DNA of 64,000 bases. Origin: Prevotella sp. (GTDB lineage Bacteria; Bacteroidota; Bacteroidia; Bacteroidales; Bacteroidaceae). Made by a program: the position numbers and the translations under genes. The notes below the pieces were generated by a model. It was not told where the DNA came from. It ran no database searches and was given only the letters and a program-made list of their open reading frames with translations. Of the stretch, positions 36,111 to 42,903 are shown one piece after another (positions within the stretch are counted from its first letter, which is position 1; the number at the start of each line of letters is the position of its first letter). The stretch lies in the NCBI GenBank assembly GCA_017469955.1, contig JAFUFJ010000016.1:1-64000 (forward strand), read 5' to 3'.

Positions 36111-37142
36111 TTATATTGGTTCTTTTTTGTTCTTGTCTTCCAAGGTTTTCGCCTCCTTGCCCGTCGTTCTTGCCATGAACGAGAGGCGCAGCCATGCATA
36201 TAATCCCAGCAGGACGACGAGCAGAGTCTGTACCGTATGCACGATGAGTACGAAGAAAAGCGCGTCGTTGTCGGCCACTCCGTAGAGGATCAGCATGGTC
36301 TTGACGGCGAAGTGCCACGGTCCGGCTCCGTTTGGAGTGGGCACGATGACGGCGACAGAGCCTACGATGAACGTCACGAGGGCACACGAAAGTCCCAGGC
36401 TTCGGGTGGCATCGAAGCAGAAAAACGTCAGGTAGTAGTGAATGAAGTAGCTACCCCAGATGGCGAGAGTGAAGAAGATGAAGAGGGGCACGTTGCGCAC
36501 ATCTTTCAGTGATATCACTCCTTGCCAGATGCCTCCGAGCGTGGATTTCACCTTATTATATATAGAAAGCCTGCGCAAGAGGTACCATCCGAGCCAGGCA
36601 ATGGCAGCGATGCAGACGGCCGTCACGGCCCATCCTGCCCATGAGAAGCCTCGCAGAATGGCGTCAAGGCTTGTGCCGGTCTGCTCGAAGAAGGTGCCGA
36701 ATACGCTCATTTGCCAAAGAAACGTGCCGGCAGTGATGAGCATGACGAGCAGCGTGTCAATGGCTCGTTCGGTGACAACGGTGCCCAAGGCCTTCGGAAA
36801 CGACACGTTGTCCCACCGCTTCAGCACGCCGCATCGGGCAAATTCGCCAATGCGGGGCACCGCAAGGCTGAGGGCATAGGAGAGGAAAATGCTCAGAACA
36901 GACGTTGAACGGCGAGGATTCTCGCCCACAGGTTCCAGTGTCTGACGCCATCGCCATCCGCGAAACACCTGCGCCATGATGCCGAACGGAAACGACAGCA
37001 GCATCCACTCCCAACGCATCTCGTGCAGCATCACCTGCTCAACCTGCCTGAAGTCGAAGCCCCGATACATCCAATACAGGATAGCTCCGCCCAGCAACAG
37101 CGAGAGCATGACCTTCATTATGTCGCTACCAGTTTTCCTCAT
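36111..37142 (-). CDS. UPF0104/flippase-like integral membrane protein
   Basis: This 343-residue protein has about eight membrane segments and family motifs (VFRGWRWRQTLEP, FLSYALSLAVPRIGEFARCG, GTVVTERAIDTLLVM, VPTPNGAGPWHFAVKTMLI). This is the LPG synthase TM-like/UPF0104 family, whose members include the MprF flippase domain and glycolipid-linked proteins. The lipid or partner is not known here. Its promoter is at 37162-37193. A second in-frame ATG at 37118 is possible. Confidence 0.82.
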   Translation of the reverse strand: MRKTGSDIMKVMLSLLLGGAILYWMYRGFDFRQVEQVMLHEMRWEWMLLSFPFGIMAQVFRGWRWRQTLEPVGENPRRSTSVLSIFLSYALSLAVPRIGEFARCGVLKRWDNVSFPKALGTVVTERAIDTLLVMLITAGTFLWQMSVFGTFFEQTGTSLDAILRGFSWAGWAVTAVCIAAIAWLGWYLLRRLSIYNKVKSTLGGIWQGVISLKDVRNVPLFIFFTLAIWGSYFIHYYLTFFCFDATRSLGLSCALVTFIVGSVAVIVPTPNGAGPWHFAVKTMLILYGVADNDALFFVLIVHTVQTLLVVLLGLYAWLRLSFMARTTGKEAKTLEDKNKKEPI

Positions 37143-37161
37143 CGGGTCTGATTAATCCCCA

Positions 37162-37193
37162 CAAAGTTAGTGAAAACAATGCTGACTGCCAAA
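37162..37193 (-). promoter_or_regulatory. Bacteroidetes promoter of the UPF0104 gene
   Basis: Reading leftward: TTTG at 37193-37190, a 20-bp spacer and TAACTTTG at 37169-37162. The ATG at 37142 is 19 bp further on. Confidence 0.7.
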
Positions 37194-37283
37194 AATATCC
37201 ACACTTTTTAATAATTCCTGCTGCTCCCTGCCGTTGACATTGGTCAATAAAAATAGGCAAGAATGATGCTTTCCCTGAAATTG

Positions 37284-37315
37284 TTTGCGCACACAACAAA
37301 AACATAATACCTTTG
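37284..37315 (+). promoter_or_regulatory. Strong Bacteroidetes promoter for the small transcript at 37320-37683
   Basis: TTTG at 37284-37287, a 20-bp spacer and TACCTTTG at 37308-37315. The expected start, about 37321, coincides with the first of three GGATAACA words. Confidence 0.75.
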
Positions 37316-37320
37316 CATGC

Positions 37321-37512
37321 GGATAACAGAGAGCACTCCTGGCGCGCAGGGTGCCAAGACGCAAGGATAACAAACCGAGGGCTTCCGGTGCTGAGCCGGC
37401 CTCATGCATGCTCAAGGCAGGCAGATACTGACGCTCCAAGTCTTTGCAAGGCTGTCGATGATGACGGCAGGTATTAGGATAACAATTTAAAACAAAGAAA
37501 GGTAAAAAGATT
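37321..37512 (+). ncRNA. About 190-base leader or small RNA with three GGATAACA words
   Basis: The region between a good promoter (37284-37315) and the tiny ORF at 37513 has no frame of its own. GGATAACA occurs at 37321-37328 (the predicted 5' end), 37365-37372 and 37477-37484. The segment is G/C-rich and can fold locally (GGCGCGCAGGGTGCC at 37341-37355; GAGGGCTTCCGGTGCTGAGC near 37377). I do not recognise it as 6S RNA, 4.5S RNA or a known riboswitch. It could be a structured regulatory leader of the small protein. Confidence 0.4.
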
Positions 37513-37596
37513 ATGGTAGCATTATTCGCTTTAGCCGTTGTTGCAGCCATGGTTGCACAGGCCATCAATCTGGGACGGAAAATCGACATGCAGTAA
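37513..37596 (+). CDS. Small hydrophobic protein, 27 residues
   Basis: The frame reads MVALFALAVVAAMVAQAINL followed by GRKIDMQ and a stop. It is one short membrane helix with a positively charged end. A purine-rich site (AAAGAAAGG at 37494-37502) precedes the ATG. A strong promoter lies 200 bp upstream and a terminator 58 bp downstream, so it sits alone in its own transcript. It is too short for family assignment. The gene-like packaging is the main support. Confidence 0.5.
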   Translation: MVALFALAVVAAMVAQAINLGRKIDMQ

Positions 37597-37653
37597 CAGC
37601 GGTTTCCACCCTGAGTTTTTCAGAGAATCAATCAACATTTTATGAACTATAGC

Positions 37654-37683
37654 GTGGCGGAAGGGCAAAAGCCCCTCCGCCAC
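37654..37683 (+). terminator. Intrinsic terminator of the small transcript
   Basis: GTGGCGGA pairs with TCCGCCAC, extended by AGGGC/GCCCC around a short A-rich loop, and is followed by ATTTCGTTT. It closes the unit that begins at the 37284 promoter. Confidence 0.75.
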
Positions 37684-37736
37684 ATTTCGTTTCAGCCCCG
37701 CAGGCGAGGCCTCTCTGCCTTCGCTACGTCAGCATC

Positions 37737-37849
37737 GTCTCCGAGAAAGCTGCCCATTCAGGTCTGTACATCTATGGTGTATGGATGATATTCCATAGAT
37801 GTATGGAGCATACATGGCAGATGTACGAAGCTGAACGGGCGTGTTCCTG
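37737..37849. repeat. 107-bp five-module element (copy A2, core 37743-37849), also left direct repeat of the C25 cassette
   Basis: The element starts with AAAGC-TGC-CCATT and continues with ACATC-TAT-GGTGT, ATTCC-ATA-GATGT, ACATG-GCA-GATGT at 22-bp steps. Bases 37737-37831 are identical to 41172-41266 apart from two substitutions, in the same orientation. The element ends 4 bp before the stop codon of the leftward gene at 37854. Confidence 0.82.
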
Positions 37850-37853
37850 AGGC

Positions 37854-38645
37854 CTATTTGACGACAAACTTCTTGCCGTTCCTGATGTATAGACCCCTTG
37901 GCAGCGAGCCTTCACCGCTGACTTGGGTACCATAGACGCTGTAGAGAGGCGCGTCTTTGGCGTTTGTCGCCGAGCTGTCGTCGACGGTTTTCGTAATGCC
38001 CGTGAAATCAGAGGGGTGCTCTCTGGCGAAGATTGTCGTGCCGTTGCGCGTGAAACTGGCTATAAATGGCACAGATCCGTTCGTAATCATGTAAGTGTAT
38101 ATGCCGAACAAGCTGTCGAACCCTTCGCCCGTCTTGCCTATTCCGTTGATGATCTGTCCGTAAGGGATGTACTGATACTTGTTTCCGTCTGCCAGTTCCA
38201 CCTCTTCAATCGTGTCGATGTTGTTCTCATTGAGCACGATGTGCGAGAATACGTCATGAGATACCAATTCCCAAGTGGCAATCGTCTTTCCTGCTTCCCA
38301 GTTGAAGTCGTACATGAACAGTCCGTTCTCGTTTTCGCCATCGTGGGGACCGTTATACAAATAGCAGTAGATTTTGCCATGGTCTTCACGGATAGCAAAT
38401 GAGTCTCCGCTCCTTTCCTCGCCATCAAGGAAATAGTATCTCACGTTTTTGAATTTGACTCCATTGATAATAGTGTCTCCTTCAACGGTCTCTCTCTTCC
38501 CGATTTCCGAGTGCCCGTCATGCCATTGAAAGCCGATAGTCCAAGTTGTTCCCTCGGGATAGTATTCGGTATCCTGCTCATCTTGGGCCAGAAGTGCACC
38601 GCTGCTCATCAGCATGCAGAATAGAAGAAATAATTTTGCTTTCAT
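37854..38645 (-). CDS. Secreted protein of unknown function with sorting signal
   Basis: This 263-residue protein has a signal peptide (MKAKLFLLFCMLMSSGALLA). The body is beta-rich with no recognised catalytic motif (EGTTWTIGFQWHDGHSEIGK, IREDHGKIYCYLYNGPHDG). The end, PLYSVYG then GLYIRNGKKFVVK, is the sorting-signal type shared by other proteins in this window. It lies 30 bp downstream of the C25 peptidase gene on the same strand. Both sit between the A2 and A3 direct repeats, so it could be an accessory or substrate protein of that cassette (inference). Confidence 0.7.
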   Translation of the reverse strand: MKAKLFLLFCMLMSSGALLAQDEQDTEYYPEGTTWTIGFQWHDGHSEIGKRETVEGDTIINGVKFKNVRYYFLDGEERSGDSFAIREDHGKIYCYLYNGPHDGENENGLFMYDFNWEAGKTIATWELVSHDVFSHIVLNENNIDTIEEVELADGNKYQYIPYGQIINGIGKTGEGFDSLFGIYTYMITNGSVPFIASFTRNGTTIFAREHPSDFTGITKTVDDSSATNAKDAPLYSVYGTQVSGEGSLPRGLYIRNGKKFVVK

Positions 38646-38675
38646 AATCTTATAGTTTTTTGATGGTTCATTTTC

Positions 38676-41009
38676 TTATTTGATACTTATTTTTGCACTT
38701 GTATTGGCATCCTTTGTAGATGCTTGAACCAAATAGATGCCTTTATTCCATCCGCTTGTGTCCAATGTTGTGTCAGAAGATACAATGTTCTCAGTTGTGA
38801 CATTACTTCCAGTCATAATGTTAGATATTTTCAAGTTCCAACTGGTTCCTTCTGTTATAGGAGTATTGTCAGCCCCTCGTACGGAAATGTTAATATGGTT
38901 GGAATCAATAGGGCTTATGGCAATGATAAAAGGATCGGGAGCCTTTGGAAGTGTGTTGTCTACCTCTTTGGTAAATGGAATGTAGTTCTTTTTTGTTATA
39001 GCCAAACGTCCTTTGATGTGTGTCGATGTGTATACCATGGAATTTGTGTTGGTAGCTATGACTTTTTTCCCATTGTCCAATAGTAGTGAAATGGTGCAAC
39101 TGTCTTGTAAGGTACTGATTGTTATATAATGATCAGTGACGTTTATCATGGGAAGTCCGTCCTCTAAGAACGATTTGGGAGTTGCTGTATAGATACACAT
39201 CTCAGGATCTCCCATAGGATTGTTCGAGAGAAGCAGGGCACGATTTGCGTCATTTGTACGGCATTCTTCAATCAGTTCTTCCTTGGCTTTGGCAGTGACT
39301 ACACCCCATCTGTTGTCGTCTTCGGTGAAAATGCTTCGGAAAAGATAGGCATTTAACAAGTCAGAATACTTAAGGGTTTTCCCTGGTTTCGGGAGATCTT
39401 GGTAAATATCACCAGTGACTTTGTCAGGTGTACTGTCTCCAAAACCTTCCCTTGAACTTCCCCAATATGCAATAGCTCCACCATCAGGGTTGTTGATGAA
39501 GGACTTGCTTAAGCAGTCTTCTTCATCATCAAACCAGTTAGTCTCGCATGCAGATGTAACAATGATGGAGCCAGGAAAGTTGGTCTGTTCCTCAGCATCC
39601 TTACATTGATAGGTGTAATCAAGCCCAAATCTCCATGAGTCATAACTCCCATGTGTATTCATAAGGATAAAGTTGTACCCGTTGTTGATTTGACGAATTA
39701 GGTTATAGTCGGTTATATAATTGTATGGAGCGTGGTCAGGAAGCCAATAATAGGTGTCGAAGAGTGCATATTTCGGACCATTCCAATAAGGTTCTATATA
39801 TTTGTTATATAGTAGGTCTGCTAAATAATGCGCATCACTTTGCCCGTTGTACATTTCTGTAAATAATCTATATCCGGCAAGTAATAGCCTATTGGGGTTG
39901 ATATTTCCCTGTTCGTATGCAATGAGTTTCTCAGTAAAATACTCAACGTCTATACTTGTTCTCGCGGGTATGCGGCTGATATATACATTTGAATTGAAAT
40001 CCATTCCGTCATATAACTCACCAGCAATTCCGTCACCATCGGCATCCCAATTAAATGTACCTTTGAAACATGCATAGTAGATGTCGGCGGGAGTAGTGGA
40101 TGAAGCATTCGTATTTTCAGGAAAGAAACGGCAGTATTTAGTAGGAACAACACTGGCGTCACCTCCTAAAAGAACCCACTGCGTGCCAAAATTAGTATGA
40201 TAATATTCAATGCAGCGTTTGATTTTTTCCTGAATGTCAATGCCTGGGTAATTTTGTTCAATGGAGTCAGTGGTGATAATGAATGTCGGTATCGCTTTCT
40301 TTTCCTTCCATTTCTTTAGCTTTGTGAAGCTCTCTGATAAATTTGAATTGGTGATGATAAGGTATTCTATGGGTTTCTCAAATGTGTTCTCATTGGGCGT
40401 TTCCGTAATTGCCCCGTCAATTTCATTGTCATTTATGAATACGGCTATGTTGTTATTGGGAATCGAGTCGTTGCTTTCGGAAGTTGGAGATAGGGTATAT
40501 GTGTTTGAATTAGGCAGGCCAGGAAACGTAATTTGTATATGTGATACAAAATACAGCTTTCTCTGTTCCTTATTGTACAGGAAAGGAGTTATTTTTAGAT
40601 AGATGTATTTGTATACTCCTTTTTTGACGAGTCCGCAATCATATATAGGTGTAGTTACTGATTGTGTGGCAATGCGATGGCTTTCTTCGTTACTACTTGT
40701 GCCATATATCACAGGTGCGGGATTGGCTTCTATGTCAATAGAGTCCAACAGAAGTGATTGAGAGAAAGATACAGAATAGGATACGTTGTCGGTATCTTCT
40801 GGCACGATAACTCTGCATGGAATATAAGGTAGATGCGGAGAAAGCGTGTCTTCAATTTCTTTAATGTCTTGCAGTGAGGAAGAAATAAATGCGCAACTGT
40901 TTTCTGTGTAGACATGAAAATCACTTTGGTTGAAATTGATTTCAACGATTTTTTGACCATAAGCATGCCCGCATGCCAAAAGGGCGAGAAGGATAAATAA
41001 CTTTTTCAT
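38676..41009 (-). CDS. C25 (gingipain-family) cysteine peptidase, secreted
   Basis: This 777-residue protein has a signal peptide (MKKLFILLALLACGHAYG), a pro-region (about 20-215) and the C25 caspase-like fold: IEYLIITNSNLSESFTKLKK, WVLLGGDASVVPTKY, DIYYACF, YISRIPART. The catalytic pair is H453 in ILMNTHGS and C488 in IVTSACETNWFDD. A C-terminal beta region ends KGIYLVQASTKDANTSAKIS, a sorting domain. Gingipains are surface proteases exported by type IX secretion. The gene is visibly richer in A/T than its neighbours, and the two-gene block is flanked by near-identical direct repeats, which suggests acquisition. Confidence 0.88.
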   Translation of the reverse strand: MKKLFILLALLACGHAYGQKIVEINFNQSDFHVYTENSCAFISSSLQDIKEIEDTLSPHLPYIPCRVIVPEDTDNVSYSVSFSQSLLLDSIDIEANPAPVIYGTSSNEESHRIATQSVTTPIYDCGLVKKGVYKYIYLKITPFLYNKEQRKLYFVSHIQITFPGLPNSNTYTLSPTSESNDSIPNNNIAVFINDNEIDGAITETPNENTFEKPIEYLIITNSNLSESFTKLKKWKEKKAIPTFIITTDSIEQNYPGIDIQEKIKRCIEYYHTNFGTQWVLLGGDASVVPTKYCRFFPENTNASSTTPADIYYACFKGTFNWDADGDGIAGELYDGMDFNSNVYISRIPARTSIDVEYFTEKLIAYEQGNINPNRLLLAGYRLFTEMYNGQSDAHYLADLLYNKYIEPYWNGPKYALFDTYYWLPDHAPYNYITDYNLIRQINNGYNFILMNTHGSYDSWRFGLDYTYQCKDAEEQTNFPGSIIVTSACETNWFDDEEDCLSKSFINNPDGGAIAYWGSSREGFGDSTPDKVTGDIYQDLPKPGKTLKYSDLLNAYLFRSIFTEDDNRWGVVTAKAKEELIEECRTNDANRALLLSNNPMGDPEMCIYTATPKSFLEDGLPMINVTDHYITISTLQDSCTISLLLDNGKKVIATNTNSMVYTSTHIKGRLAITKKNYIPFTKEVDNTLPKAPDPFIIAISPIDSNHINISVRGADNTPITEGTSWNLKISNIMTGSNVTTENIVSSDTTLDTSGWNKGIYLVQASTKDANTSAKISIK

Positions 41010-41177
41010 ACTTTTCTATTTTTGTTAGATGAAACTGTTCGTTTCGTGCCAGTTCGTTATTGCTTTGGCACAAAATTACATCTTTTTGTAAGCAAATGGA
41101 CTTATACTGCGGTTAAAAAAAGTTAATCATATGCAGATTGGAAACACTTCTTCGCGTGGAGCATGCTTTTGGTCTCC
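41010..41177. other. Leader side of the C25 gene, no gene
   Basis: This A/T-rich stretch upstream of the leftward C25 gene has a TAATTTTG -7-like box at 41071-41078 (minus) but no well-spaced -33 box. No open frame is convincing. The phased array begins at 41172-41178. Confidence 0.4.
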
Positions 41178-41400
41178 GAGAAAGCTGCCCATTCAGGTCT
41201 GTACATCTATGATGTATGGATGATATTCCATAGATGTATGGAGCATACATGGCAGATGTACGGAGCTGAGGGGTGAGGGTTCTCGGCCGAAAGGGAAGGC
41301 CTTCGCAGGGGTTTGGGGCAGAAGTGCGGGGTGCGTCGGACAGGGGCATGGCCCGTTCGGGGCAGGAGGGCGGGCGAGAGCGCATGGGGAAGAAAAAGTG
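41172..41400. repeat. 22-bp-phased array with 107-bp element (copy A3, core 41178-41284), right direct repeat of the C25 cassette
   Basis: The first four modules match copy A2 almost base for base (two differences over 95 bp). After 41266 the sequence diverges but the 22-bp register continues. TTTGGGGCAG at 41312 and TTCGGGGCAG at 41356 are 44 bp apart, with AAAGG-GAA-GGCCT at 41290. The array ends near the rsmA promoter. Confidence 0.78.
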
Positions 41401-41410
41401 AGGGATAAGC

Positions 41411-41441
41411 TTGCTCATTTGCCCGACAATGCTTACCTTTG
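41411..41441 (+). promoter_or_regulatory. Probable promoter of rsmA
   Basis: TTG at 41411-41413, a 20-bp spacer and TACCTTTG at 41434-41441. The start codon at 41513 follows after about 70 bases. Confidence 0.55.
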
Positions 41442-41512
41442 CACGCAGATAGGCCTTGTGGCCGGGAACGGCCGTGAGAAAGGCTTTGAAGGACTGGAAG
41501 AACGCGACGGAG

Positions 41513-42298
41513 ATGAAGCAAGTCAGACCGAAGAAGAATCTGGGTCAGCACTTCCTTGTTGACCTTGACATCGCACGCAGGATAGCCGACACGGTGGATG
41601 CGTGCCCCGATATTCCCGTGTTGGAGATTGGTCCTGGCATGGGAGTGTTGACTCAATATCTGATAACGAAGCCCCGGGAGGTGAAGGCTGTTGAGATAGA
41701 CCGCGAGTCGGTGGCCTATCTCAACGCGACATATCCGCAGCTTCGCGACAACATCATCGGCGAAGATTTCCTGAAAATGGACCTCGACAGCCTCTTCGGG
41801 GGCCGTCAGTTCGTGCTCACGGGCAACTATCCCTATGACATCTCGTCGCAGATCTTCTTCAAGATGCTCGACAACAAAGACCTGATACCGTGCTGTACGG
41901 GCATGATTCAGCGTGAGGTTGCGCTGAGGATGGCTGCCCGTCCAGGGTCGAAGACCTATGGCATCTTGTCGGTGTTGATGCAGGCTTGGTATGACGTGGA
42001 CTACCTGTTCACGGTCGAACCGTCGGTGTTCAACCCGCCTCCGAAGGTGCAAAGCGCGGTGATCCGCATGACACGCAACGGAGTGAGCGACCTCGGATGC
42101 GACTGGTTGCTGATGAAACGTATAGTAAAAACGGCCTTCGGACAGCGTCGCAAGATGCTTCGCGTCTCCTTGCGCCAGCTGTTTGCGGTGCAGCCTCCGG
42201 CCTCTTTCTACGAGCAACCCGTCATGACGCGCCGGCCAGAGCAGCTCTCAATCGGCGAGTTTGTCGACCTGACCAACCAAATAGCCCCACTGTTATGA
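41513..42298 (+). CDS. rsmA: 16S rRNA (adenine1518/1519-N6)-dimethyltransferase
   Basis: This 261-residue KsgA/RsmA methyltransferase dimethylates two adenines in helix 45 of 16S rRNA. Motifs seen are KKNLGQHFL, the SAM motif VLEIGPGMGVLTQYL, VEIDRESVAYL, GNYPYDISSQIFFK (the NxPY catalytic motif), MIQREVALRM, VFNPPPKVQSAVI and FGQRRKMLRVSL. The start at 41513 gives the usual N-terminus. The in-frame ATG at 41456 adds 19 unrelated residues and is rejected. Its stop overlaps the next start (ATGA). Confidence 0.94.
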   Translation: MKQVRPKKNLGQHFLVDLDIARRIADTVDACPDIPVLEIGPGMGVLTQYLITKPREVKAVEIDRESVAYLNATYPQLRDNIIGEDFLKMDLDSLFGGRQFVLTGNYPYDISSQIFFKMLDNKDLIPCCTGMIQREVALRMAARPGSKTYGILSVLMQAWYDVDYLFTVEPSVFNPPPKVQSAVIRMTRNGVSDLGCDWLLMKRIVKTAFGQRRKMLRVSLRQLFAVQPPASFYEQPVMTRRPEQLSIGEFVDLTNQIAPLL

Positions 42299-42774
42299 AC
42301 AAGAACGATCGATATGCCTTGCTGTATAAGCAGGTGGAAGCCCTTGCCAAGGGTGAGGAAAACCGGGTAGGAGTGCTGGCCAACGTGTCGGCAGCCATGA
42401 AGGAAATGTTCCCAGAAGAGTACTTCTGGGTGGGCTTTTATCTGGTGGATGCCGACCGCAAGTCGTTGCTTCTCGGCCCGTTTCAAGGCTCTGTGGCCTG
42501 CTATACGATACCCTTCGGACGGGGCGTCTGCGGCACTTCATGGGCTCAAGGGCAGTCGCTCGTGGTGGGCGATGTGGAAAGTTTTCCCGGACACATTGCC
42601 TGTTCGTCGCTGAGCCGGTCGGAGATTGTCGTGCCGATGCATAGGAAAACCGCCGGTGAGGGGTGGGAAGGCGCTGCTGAGGTGTGGGGTGTGCTCGACA
42701 TCGACAGCACCTCTCTTGACACGTTCGACGACATTGACCGCCAATGGCTCGAACGTATCGTGGCCTTGCTGTAG
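42295..42774 (+). CDS. Free methionine-(R)-sulfoxide reductase, GAF-domain type
   Basis: This 159-residue single GAF-domain protein has the three conserved cysteines of the fRMsr family: C69 (GPFQGSVACYTIPFG), C79 (GRGVCGTSW) and C103 (FPGHIACSSLSRSEIVVPM). The enzyme reduces free Met-R-sulfoxide with thioredoxin and protects against oxidation. The ATG at 42295 overlaps the rsmA stop codon, so it is translationally coupled to rsmA. The longer frame from 42097 lies inside rsmA and is a shadow. Confidence 0.9.
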   Translation: MNKNDRYALLYKQVEALAKGEENRVGVLANVSAAMKEMFPEEYFWVGFYLVDADRKSLLLGPFQGSVACYTIPFGRGVCGTSWAQGQSLVVGDVESFPGHIACSSLSRSEIVVPMHRKTAGEGWEGAAEVWGVLDIDSTSLDTFDDIDRQWLERIVALL

Positions 42775-42848
42775 CCGTTTCTGGGACACAACTCTTGGCA
42801 GGAAACACGGTTTTTGAGGTTAAAAAATCAGAAAAACACAGGCTTTAT

Positions 42849-42879
42849 TTTGCCGTTGTCGCATAATGTTGTACCTTTG
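42849..42879 (+). promoter_or_regulatory. Consensus Bacteroidetes promoter of the M6 protease gene
   Basis: TTTG at 42849-42852, a 19-bp spacer and TACCTTTG at 42872-42879. It lies downstream of the ATG at 42814, so that longer start cannot be used from this promoter. Confidence 0.8.
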
Positions 42880-42903
42880 TCGCCCTTTTCGACTACTAAT
42901 TCA

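Noticed and set aside
37321..37512. 6S RNA, SRP RNA or a known riboswitch
   Set aside because: No conserved loop or motif of these RNAs could be recognised. Kept only as an unassigned leader.
41207..42217. Open frame of 336 codons on the minus strand opposite rsmA
   Set aside because: rsmA on the plus strand has complete methyltransferase motifs. The opposite frame shows none and runs into the phased repeat array.
42814..42903. Longer start for the M6 protease
   Set aside because: The consensus promoter boxes at 42849-42879 lie inside this stretch, so the transcript begins after it.
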